This document shows, piece after piece, positions 33,869 through 43,363 of a DNA stretch of 64,000 bases. The notes beneath the pieces were generated by a model, which was not told where the DNA came from, did not search any database, and was given only the letters and a program-made list of their open reading frames with translations. Source of the stretch: Clytia hemisphaerica (Eukaryota; Cnidaria; Hydrozoa; Leptothecata; Clytiidae); assembly GCA_902728285.1 (NCBI GenBank), contig CACVBU010000206.1, positions 1 to 64,000 on the forward strand, read 5' to 3'. The number at the start of each line of letters is the position of its first letter. The first letter of the stretch is position 1. The position numbers and the translations under genes are program-made.

Positions 33869-34216
33869 GGAAGAATGTGTGAGAGTGTAACGAAAAAGAA
33901 AACACAGCAACCAGGACTACCTTATCATGGTGGGAATGCCAGAACAACCAGAGATTGGTGACGCTTGGTGACCACAGTGAGCGTGATCGAGCTTGGACAG
34001 AAAGCTCAGATGAAAATGAAAAGCCTCGCGGCTCCGTCTACCATTATGAAATTTCATAAATTCTTATATTTTGCAGAACTCTGTTTTTTTGTTAAAATAA
34101 TAGTTTATTTAGCATTCGGCGAATTATTATCTTTGAAAAAAAGCAATGTCAGCATAATTTTGTAAACAAAAAGTGTTTCTAAATATCTTTCAATATGAAA
34201 CAGCCAAGTCATCTAA

Positions 34217-36665
34217 CCAGGCGTAATCTATCGAATTTTTCGATTATCGAATTAATCGAAACTAATCGAAGCTAATCGAAGCCATTATATTTCGATTAGT
34301 CGAAATAATCGAAGCCTAATCGAACTAATTGAGATAAAAAAACCTTGGAAAATTCGATTAATTCGATAAATTTGATTGGGCTTCGATATGCTTCGATTAT
34401 CACTCGATTAGTTTCGATTATCCTTCGATTAGTTTCGATTATCCTTGAATTAGTTTCGATTATCCTTCGATAAGCTTCGATAAGTTCTATTCCCCAATCT
34501 CTTTTTGGATTCATGTCCCATTCATGTTCAATGGATGGTCCGCTCAACGATGTGTAAAGCCCGAAGGGCTAGATCTCTAGCTTTTGCTGAAAATTGTGTC
34601 GAAGTTAGATAGGAAATCCTATGTAAGTCACGTGACATTATAATAGAATTTCAGCGCTTGACCAATCATAAGCTTAGCCAATTTTCGGAAACAATAGCAG
34701 AAATACTTTTTCCGATATGTACCGTAAACCCAGATGACTTCGGCCACCCTCTGTTAACTTCGGCCGACTTTGAAGGGCTGTAACTTTTTATAGAATGAAT
34801 GAATCACATTCTTTTTTTCTACACGTTTGGCCACAATAAAGGTCTTTCGGATGGTACAATAGAAAAAACAAGAATATTTATTCCTCGCGAAAATGGGGCA
34901 AAAAACGGAAATCTTTGACCGTCTTTTTTGAAACCGTGATTATAAAAGATTGCCGAAAGATATCTGTAAAAATTTTACACAGCAGTGCTGCATATAGACC
35001 AATTGTAAAGTGTACGAAATCTTTTTGAAAAATGATGAATCTTTGACGAGCTATAACCCCTTAAAGTTGACCCTATTTTTTAGCTTATTTTGGATATAAG
35101 TCTATGTTGACAACTTGAAATATTCATGTCAATCGATTAAGTTGTTAAACTGTTGCACGATCTAATTAGAATGACGTCACATTTTGTAGATTTCCTGCGA
35201 GAGTTACTTCATGAAGTTCATTGACATGCAAATGAGTTCAAAGATATTTTTAAGGGCCTCTTTATATCACGATCGATAAAAAAGTGAGCGGGATAAAAGT
35301 TTAAAAGCTTGCTCTTTCATGTTCTTTCACAAGCATTAATTCAAGATGTATATTAAGGCAACGTAAAAAGGGGAAGGAAAGATACGAGAATTTCCCGAAG
35401 AAGTATCATTTTATCAGATACGTATATCCCTGCCTCATGCAAATAGCATCTTAGCTCTCCCCGCCTCTCGCGCCTCTCTGGTTCCAACGAAGGAAATACC
35501 ATATTACATCCCTGTCTCGTGCGAGTGTGTATGTGAGCTTTCCTATTTCCCTGCCTCACAACGAAGAGAATACGCATTACACCCCTTTCTCGCAACGAAA
35601 TGAATACACGTTACACCCCTTTCTCACAACGAAAGGAATACACGTTACACCCCTTTCTCACAACGAAGGGAATACACGTTGCACCCCTTTCTCGCAACGA
35701 AAGGAATACACGTTACACCCCTTTCTCACAACGAAAGGAATACACGTTACACCCCTTTCTCACAACGAAGGGAATACACGTTACACCCCTTTCTCACAAC
35801 GAAAGGAATACACGTTACACCCCTTTCTCACAACGAAGGAAATACGCACCAATTTTTTTAGTTATTACGGATATTCAATTTAGCGAAAAGGGCCAAAATT
35901 CATGAAAATCACGAATTTACCGTTTTTAATTACTCCACGGAGTTTAATCCACCTAAGGCAGCGGACACGTAAGGTATTTTGATTTGATTTAAGTCCAGAA
36001 TTTCGCCGGTTTAGGGATTGTAAAGATCTTCTAGCGCCACATGATGGACATTTAAAGATGTTAGAAAAGGTTTTGAAACGCTGTTGTGTGCCAACCGTTT
36101 CATATTTGATCGGTATTAAATGTTCACACATTCATCACATTTTTTCACGATCGGCTTACGACGGTTCGTCTGTTCACTTGTCAAGCGCCCTTTTAAAAAT
36201 GGGAGATTTGCCGCCTGCTGAAACGCCTGCAGAAAAACAAGCCAAACCTAATCAGAACGAAGAGAAGCGCGGTGAATGTTCCGAATGTTATATATTATTT
36301 TCCATTGCGTCTTCGATGTTTTGTTCTCTTCGATCGAAGTCTAAAAAAAGAGAAAATATGATAAAGATCAAACATTAATCAAAGCTATCGAACACTTATC
36401 GAAGCTTATCGAAGATTATCGAATCTTAATCGAAACCTATCGAAAGTTAATCGAAGTTATCGAACATAATCGAATATATCGATAGCTAATCGAAGTAATC
36501 GAATGGTAATCGAACTAATTGAGAAAAACCTTGGAAAATTCGATTAATTCGATTACGACTCGATAGTTTCGATTAATCGAAGACTAATCGAAGTATTAAT
36601 TTCGATTAGTTTCGATAAATTCGATTAAAAATCGAATTCGATTTTGTTCGATAGATTACGCCTGG
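34217..36665. mobile_element. Long ATCGAA-rich inverted-repeat element with 6-bp flanking repeat
   Basis: CCAGGCGTAATCTATCGAA at the left and TTCGATAGATTACGCCTGG at the right are inverted, and ATCTAA directly flanks both (34211-34216, 36666-36671). Both arms are dominated by AATCGAAGC/TATCGAA-type words for about 270 bp. TTGGAAAATTCGATTAATTCG occurs in both arms in the same orientation, so the arms may be parts of two related elements rather than one pair of terminal repeats. Inside are the 34-bp minisatellite at 35545-35850 and short frames of no known family. Confidence 0.55.
35545..35850. repeat. 34-bp minisatellite, about 9 units
   Basis: The unit is GGAATACACGTTACACCCC followed by TTTCTCACAACGAAA. 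Because 34 is not a multiple of three, all three plus frames stay open and encode the same rotating phrases (HPFLTTKGIHVTPLSHNE); this is a property of the unit, not evidence of a gene. One unit has GTTGCACC and a few have CTCGC. Confidence 0.9.
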
Positions 36666-36867
36666 ATCTAATCAAACTTCCACTACTTTGTGTGAACTGG
36701 TCCAGGAGGGAAAAGGAGGTACGATGTATAAAGCTATTGGTTATTGGTTTTTCTATCTAACGTCTCCTCTTTTTTGGTGTCTCTTGAATGCTGTCCCCCC
36801 AATAATACCGTCATGTCAACTGCTTAACTTGTTGGGACTATCTGACAAAACATGGATGGCATGGGAT

Positions 36868-37047
36868 AGACCTTTTTTTAAAGAGGCCATCCTGTTGAAT
36901 AATTATGTAGTCCAGCAGAAAAACAATGATACAGTCATGCATAATTATTACAATATACATGATACAGTAATTATGCATGACTGTATCATTGTTTTTCTGC
37001 TGGACTACATAATTATTCAACAGGGTGGCCTCTTTAAAAAAAGGTCT
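36868..37047. repeat. Palindromic miniature element (AGACCTTTT ends), copy 2
   Basis: This 180-bp near-perfect palindrome has the same sequence as 32377-32557: AGACCTTTTTTTAAAGAGG at the left, CCTCTTTAAAAAAAGGTCT at the right, and AT flanks on both sides. Its arms match each other better than copy 1's. Confidence 0.85.
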
Positions 37048-37127
37048 ATAGTCTGGACCCATACAAATTTTTACTCCATTTCACAAAGCTCACATGGGAT
37101 AAAAATTAGTATGGTAGAATTGGAGAT

Positions 37128-38708
37128 AGACCTTTTCGCCTTTGCGTCCGCCATATTGAATTGTATGCAAAAATTATGGAACGAAAATGCCGTGGTTGGA
37201 TTTAGTTGGAATGTATGCAAAACATATGCAAGTTTACACAAAGATTAAAAAGACAACAAAGCATCTTATAAATAAATATTATAATCATTAGAACAATAAA
37301 AGATGGAATTTCTTAATCCAAAAGGAAATATTTACAGTACAACAAAAGCCTTTTAGGAATTTGTTCTTAAAGACATTGCATATTCTGTTTTCATGCCATT
37401 AAGAAATTCCACGAAGACGGAGTACACACATCAAACTTTCAAAACACGCAAACTGAAAGTAGGGAGGTCGGGCCTTACGCGTGCAGCAGTAACAAAACAT
37501 AGATTTTCGAAAAAAAATATTCAAGCTTACATATCTCAAGGAAGGAAACCTCTTTTAACATAAGTATTTTTTCCAAAGTTTAGAGAATTTGTTCAGCTTT
37601 CTTTTGCAGAAAAAATCAGCACATCATGTCTTCATGTTCCTTCAAAATTTGAAAATGAGTACTCGCGGGTGAGTTTTTTCAAACTTCTTGTTCGCGGCAC
37701 GGCAAAATTTTTTATCCGGGGGTTCTAAAATGCAAAGCGCTAGCCACCCGAAACAGCTATCGACCTGGAATTTTTTGCATCGTTCCCCGCAATAGTTTAG
37801 CTTTTGAGACGTACCACGTTCGTTGGTTGGAGCAACGTATATTTTTCAGGAAGTCAAATTATGTACTTAAATACGTTTTTTTCATTAAAAAAATCAAATT
37901 TTTTTATCGAACGTGAATTTTTTAGAAAGAACAATGTTTTTTCTTTCCAAATGTGAAAAAAGTAAGAATCAAACTGTTTCCGGTGGCAAGCGCTAAGGGA
38001 AAGATTATGGTGTAATTACCCCCGTTTCAGCTACATCTACGGAAAATAAAACTCGCACCAAACCTCTCGCGCGGAATTTTTCATAAAACACTTTCGCTTT
38101 TGGTGCCGTAATGAAGGTACAAAATGGCTGGCGATGCGTGCACGAAAATGCTTGAAAAATTGAACTTCAAAATGTAATATCTTTGGAACTTTAAAGAATT
38201 GGAAGGTAAATGACCCCTCATTTTTCTTCTGATGGTTATGGCTTTCCATTAAACTTGGTTTGGTATTCTGCAAGTAAGTTTGAAATTTCCTCTGACCACC
38301 CTACTGAAAGCAGTAATTATGACGTCACACTTTATCAATGTTTTGATTTGATCATTTGGCGGCTCTATTCCCAGGAGAATAATTTGCCGTCAGCCGAATA
38401 AGGATTGTTTTTTACCTTCGCAGGTGATTTTTCAGTTTGAGATTCTGTCTAATGTTATGGTCTTTTGAAGTGCTTGTTCTAAGAGATGAGTGAATATAAT
38501 TGTTTTTAGTTTTCAAGAGAAGCAAATTTAATCTTTCTTCTACAAGATTACACTTTAATATAATGCCAATTATGCATGTAAGTTTTTATTTAATACTTTC
38601 TTTTTGCATATGTTTTGCATACTTTCTAAGGGAATTTCACCACGGCAATTCGGCAACCATAATTTTTGCATACAATTCAATATGGCGGACGCAAAGGCGA
38701 AAAGGTCT
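37128..38708. mobile_element. Non-autonomous DNA transposon, 1581 bp, about 110-bp terminal inverted repeats
   Basis: Both ends read inward as AGACCTTTTCGCCTTTGCG, then TCCGCCATATTGAATTG and TATGCAAAAATTATGG; similarity continues to TATGCAAAACATATGCAA. AT flanks both ends, and the empty site at 19.6 kb has a single AT. The terminal AGACCTTTT and AT duplication are shared with the 180-bp palindromes, so they probably belong to one superfamily. The interior (37250-38580) has no transposase. Confidence 0.85.
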
Positions 38709-38790
38709 ATTTTGAATTTGCCACCAGAAAAGTCCAGAAAAAGACCGTTTGAAAACTGGCCAATCAGAATTTTGTTGCATAAATTTTTCG

Positions 38791-39133
38791 AGGACCCTGC
38801 CGACGCACCGGACTTAACGAACACCGGACACGCGAAAGTCTGGTGTAAAATGAGAATTTTTTTTACCACCGGACAATCTCTACACCGGACTTAAGGAAGT
38901 CGGATGTCTGGTGTCGGAGAAGGATATTTTTTTCCACCGCAGACAGTCCAAACACCGGACATGACCAGTCCGGTGCGTCCGGCCGGCCGGTGTTTCTTAA
39001 TTTTTTGTTTCATAAATGTCCGGCGTCCAAAATTCCCTGTATGCAACACCGGACTGACACCAGACTTATTGCGTCCGGTGTAACGAAAGGATACTTTTTG
39101 CCACCGGACAGTCCGGTGCGTCGGCAGGGTCCT
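38791..39133. mobile_element. hAT-like miniature element, 343 bp, with 8-bp target duplication
   Basis: A perfect 23-bp terminal inverted repeat starts AGGACCCTGCCGACGCACC at each end. ATTTTTCG directly flanks it at 38783-38790 and 39134-39141. The paralogous copy at 19.5 kb has one ATTTATCG at this place, confirming the duplication. The interior is full of CACCGGAC/GTCCGGTG words in both orientations. An 8-bp duplication fits hAT-type transposases; the class is inferred. A relative lies at 58716-58987. Confidence 0.88.
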
Positions 39134-39159
39134 ATTTTTCGGGAGAACAATAGACATAA

Positions 39160-39430
39160 CCAGACGTCCGCGCTCGATAGGATCGATCATCGGAACGGCT
39201 CGATGACAGATCAATATGTGATCGATGGATTACTTAACGATCCGGATAAGAGATCGATAGAGAGGATCGATACTCAAGATTTTTTTAAGCTTAATGATTA
39301 GTTATCAATTATTTATCGATCTATCGTCGATCTTTTATCGATCTTATCGACCCTATTGACTCATACTCGATTTACGATCGATAACAAATCGATTAACGAT
39401 CGATGATGAATCGATTAACGATCGCAATCA
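39160..39430. repeat. GATCGAT-rich repeat
   Basis: Dense ATCGAT/GATCGA words occur in both orientations (AGATCGATAGAGAGGATCGA on the left, TTTACGATCGATAACAAATCG on the right). Probably arms of a short inverted-repeat element; exact ends not resolved. Confidence 0.4.
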
Positions 39431-40084
39431 AAACATTTTAGGCATGGAGAAAAAAAGAAGACCTTACATTGCAATTCAAAACTTTCAAGGGACATGCCTG
39501 CATTCTTTAACTTTGACAGCTCTTATGCAAAGTTTCTAGCTCCGCCTGGTTTAAATAACAAAGAAACCTGTATATTGAATCTCCGGATAGACAATTTCTA
39601 TTTCTATTTCTATTATTTGATTAGCAAAAACTTTATACAAAGTTATTCTCGCCAATTAACAAAAAATATGATTAATAAAATGAAAAATATTAAGAATGTA
39701 GCCTAGATTTATAATATATAAAATATAGAAATAATAAAATAATAAGTATTATTATATACCTGTAGGCAAAAACAGCCATTGAATAATTCCTGATATACCA
39801 TGGCTATTATACCACGGTAGAAAATTTTTTTCAAATTGTGCTTTCAAAGTTTGATTTTTTTTGTCGCTCTTGTTGTATCAAAGAAATTCATTAAAATAAA
39901 TCTATTGTCAATTTCATGAACAAATTTTATGATTCAAAGTAATTAACAAAATCATTTTAAAAAAAACATTCGAACGTTTCACTTAAAACACTCCCATAAT
40001 CGAGCGTTTGAATGTTATTTTTTATTTTTAATGATTTTCTTGATTACTATTAACATAATTAATGTTTTGTTTTTGCCTTAGGTA

Positions 40085-40240
40085 TATAATAAAACATATA
40101 TTCAATAGGTTTCCGTTGGTTATTGTATTTATTAACCCTCGGTGATGTATATTCAACTCGGCTTTGCCTCGTTGAATATTACATCACCTCGGGTTAATAA
40201 ATCTCAATAACCAACTTTTACCTATTGAATATCTGCTTAA
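40085..40240. repeat. Palindromic miniature element
   Basis: ATTCAATAGG, TTGGTTATTG, TTTATTAACCC and GATGTATATTCAAC on the left are matched in reverse by GTTGAATATTACATC, GGGTTAATAAA, CAATAACCAA and CCTATTGAAT on the right. The loop is TCGGCTTTGCCTCG. The hairpin spans almost the whole length. Confidence 0.7.
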
Positions 40241-40507
40241 TAAATAGTAAAAATCAATTTATTATGTACATATAAAGATCTAGATAAAAATATTAGCCTC
40301 TAATCTAAAAACATTACCTCCGTGGCTCAGTATATTTGAAAGGGTGTAATCTGGCATTGATAGTTAGTCGAAGGAAAGTAAAACTCAAGAAGTTGAGAAA
40401 AGCTGAAGTGAGTTGTGAATTTGTTAGAGCTTGACAAAGGTTTATATTTGCAATTGTGGGTAAAAATAAATAAGATAATGTTTAAAATTTTGAATATTTT
40501 AATAGGA

Positions 40508-40705
40508 TTAAAAATCGCTAATTGATATTTTATCCATTTCTTTCTTAAAAACATCCAGGTCTTTTATGTTTGTCAATTTTGTTGGTAATTTGTTCCAGAG
40601 CCCCACCGTATTTGGTGTAAAAGAGTTTGCGTATATCGGAGAAAATTCAGGAAAATCTACGAAAACAACCGAATTCAGCATCAATTTACGACCTTTGCAG
40701 CCCAT
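40508..40705 (-). pseudogene. C-terminal tail of a LINE reverse transcriptase, fragment
   Basis: The minus-strand frame has FPEFSPIYANSFTPNTVGLW followed by NKLPTKLTNIKDLDVFKKEM. This is the typical end of CR1/L2/Jockey-type LINE proteins (a variant of TxxLWNxLP...FKxxL). It is separated from the RT core at 41711-42874 by an oppositely oriented ORF1 fragment. It is broken and not expected to be functional. Confidence 0.65.
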
Positions 40706-40751
40706 CTGAATGTGTTACAAGTGAAGAAGGAAGATCCAAAGACACACTTGA

Positions 40752-41652
40752 ATGAAAAAGTGCAATCGAATCGTACACTACATTTGTTCAAAGCTCCCCG
40801 TCTATCAAATCCAGTTATGTCTAACATACAAATCGAGAGCTTTTATCTGTCAAAACTGTGTCGTGATCACCCCTGATCTATTGGAACGGGTCAATTCATG
40901 TGAAACATCAACAGTTTCAGGATTCCGAAAGGAGATAAAAGCTTGCGAAAATATAATGAAAGCCCAGGATGTAGAAATCACTCAACTTAAGTCCAAAGAC
41001 GTTAATACAATGATCAGCGAAATAAAGGATAGCTTTGAGACCAGAATGGCAACGATCGAAAAGAAGATGGAAGACATCATTGAGAAGAAAGGAGAAAATA
41101 GATCACAAAGCTACGCAGCAGTCGCGTCGAGGCAAATCGAGAAAAACATAGAAAACGTACTTCGAAGGGAAAAACAGGAGGAACGGCAGATTCAATCCAC
41201 GGCGTGCAATCTAATTCTTCATGGTGTTGACGAATCCACTGAAGATTCAGAGGAGTCAACCAAAATCTACGACGAAGAATATCTAAATGAAAAAATCTTA
41301 CCTAAGAAACTTAAGCTTAAGGAATATAAAGATTGAAGAAACTCAAAGAATCGGAAAATTTTCGAAGGAAAAGGAAGATGAAAAACGCTATCGACCAATA
41401 AAAGTCCGATTTGCAAACGAAGAAGACAAAAATACAGTGTTAAGAGCAATCACTAAAGGAGAAAGATTGCCCTTCCGTGTGACAGAAGATCTTACGAAAA
41501 GTGAAAGGAAGACAATCAAAGAGTGGTGTATGAAAGCCCAAGAAATGAACACGTCACTAAAGGATGCAAACTTTAAATTCAAAGTCAGGGGGAGCCCTAG
41601 GAAAAAACTCTATCTTAAGAAAATTGTAAACCGAACAAAGAGCGGTTCATAG
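40752..41652 (+). pseudogene. LINE ORF1-like protein, frameshifted
   Basis: Frame 1 (40752-41336) opens with a Cys/His stretch, CNRIVHYICSKLP then AFICQNC, like the C-terminal half of the PHD-type zinc finger in CR1-group ORF1 proteins. A charged coiled coil follows (IKDSFETRMATIEKKMEDI), then the SYAAVASR phrase typical of such ORF1s. Frame 2 (41287-41652) continues the same protein (KRYRPIKVRFANEEDKNTVL), so a frameshift lies near 41305-41330. It is a decayed copy, oriented opposite to the neighbouring RT pieces. Confidence 0.65.
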
Positions 41653-41710
41653 AGGCCCATGTGCTCGCACGGTGGCCTGCGAACTTGTATAGCATTATTA
41701 TTATTATTAT

Positions 41711-42874
41711 TTATCCTGCTTTGGATAGGGTTACTGTAAACTTTGTATTAGCACATCTTTGCTTTATTGGTATCATTTCTCTATTTACCTGTTTTGTTGA
41801 ATGATATATTTCGTGCAGCATTTTTACCCGAGCTCTGCATCTACGTTCGTCTAGAGTTTCAAGGTCAGCTTTTCTTCTTAACATTGTTGGGCTTACAGTC
41901 TGTTGCCACGAGCTGTAGATCCAGCGCAAACTCTTTCTCTGAACCATTTCAATTTTAGCTTTTAAAGTTTCATTTCCAGCTGGGTCCCAAACAGTTGATG
42001 CATACTCTAATGTTGGTCTTACGAAGATTTTAAAGCATTTAAGCCGCATTTCTGGGTTACTCTTGACAAGATTTCGCTGTAGGAAGAACCTGGTATTGTT
42101 TGCTTTTGCACAGATATTTGATACATGTGTATTCCACAACAGATTTTTTCGCTTTATCAACTTTCTTTCAACAATCTCTTTTCCATGGATTTGATAATCA
42201 GCGTTGATGATCTTACGTTTGTTTGTTATCCTCAGCAGCTTGCACTTTTCTGGATGAAATTCCATTGACCATTTTTGCTCCCAAACAACGAGTTTATTTA
42301 AATCATTTTGCAGTTGTTCTGCGTCTTTGGATGACATTATCTTCCGGTACAGGTAAGAATCGTCAGAGAATAAAGCAAGTTTTGAATTCGTTTCTAATGG
42401 CATATCATTGATATAGGCGAGAAACAGGAGGGGGCCGAGAACGGTACCTTGGGGGACAGCTGAAATGACTGCTGAATGTTTAGATGAAGTTCCTCGAACA
42501 ACGACACATTGAGTTCTATCATGGAGAAAGTCTGATATCCAGTTTAGAATGTCACCGTTTATACCGTAATGTTTCAATTTCAGTATGAGTTTCCTGTGCC
42601 CAACCTTGTCAAAGGCCTTGCTAAAATCAAGCAAGATGGAATCAATTTGTTCTTTGTCATTAATTGCTTTAGCAATGTCATGAACTGTTTGGATCAGTTG
42701 GGTTTCACAAGATCTATGTTTTCTGAATCCGTGCTGGCTATTGGAGAGTATCTTTGTTCGGTCAAAATGAGACATTACGTGACTATGTATAACGATTTTT
42801 GTTTCCACCACCTTTGTATAGCGGGGTGATATTAGCTTGTTTCCAAGACAAATAAATTCCTGTGTTTTTATCAA
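41711..42874 (-). pseudogene. LINE reverse transcriptase (CR1/L2/Jockey-like), 5'-truncated
   Basis: The 387-codon minus-strand frame holds RT blocks: QHGFRKHRSCETQL; motif A region LLDFSKAFDKVGH; motif B VPQGTVLGPLLFLAYINDM; and the catalytic block as LFSDDSYLY, with Ser where most LINEs have Ala (FADD). The frame ends in TLSKAG next to an (AAT)n run. The endonuclease domain is absent. Just upstream (42875 down to about 42780) WKQANITPLYKGGG is visible in another frame, so the copy also has a frameshift and a small deletion there. A degenerate, immobile copy. Confidence 0.88.
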
Positions 42875-43363
42875 GTTGGGGGTGACCTGAAATTTTAGGT
42901 GGGACCTTGAACAGCATACTATGAGTACTTTCCATCAGTTACTTACTTGTGTTTACTTGTGTAGGTATTTGAGCATCCTGCTTCAAGTAAAGTTCTTGGC
43001 GAACCACACCTCTGAGTGAAGAAACTGTTCAGAGAAGAAGAAACTCAGCAGACATTTTTCATATCAAAATTTGAATTTTAGCTATCCTGCACCCGGTATA
43101 TTCATGGATCTGTGATAGAATTAAGGTGTGTGTCCAGGGCGCAACAAATCAGAACAAACAGGATGATTTTTTTTGTTCAATGTTCTTGTCTTTGCAGCTT
43201 ATCTTTAAAAAAAGACAAATCAACTAAATGAGATTACCCACTTAAAATTGAAAAATTCTTTTGTGGACAGCCCAAATCTAAGCTACCAGTTTCTAATAAA
43301 ATATTTTGGCAAAATTTTATATTTTATTTTATTTAAGTTACAGTGAAACATAAAAAGAAACAA

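Larger units (their letters stand above)
37056..39170 (+). repeat. Dispersed repeat, copy split by two insertions
   Basis: Pieces at about 37056-37127, 38709-38790 and 39134-39170 are collinear with the uninterrupted copy at 19405-19678 (read on its minus strand). The gaps hold the elements 37128-38708 and 38791-39133. Confidence 0.85.

Noticed and set aside
35527..35905. Three overlapping plus-strand frames repeating HPFLTTKGIHVTPLSHNE
   Set aside because: A 34-bp unit without stops keeps all three frames open and rotates through them; no start context or splice signals.
36058..36378. 106-codon plus frame containing GDLPPAETPAEKQAKPNQNE
   Set aside because: It lies inside the ATCGAA-arm element; composition is mixed, no family is recognisable, and the ends run into repeat sequence.
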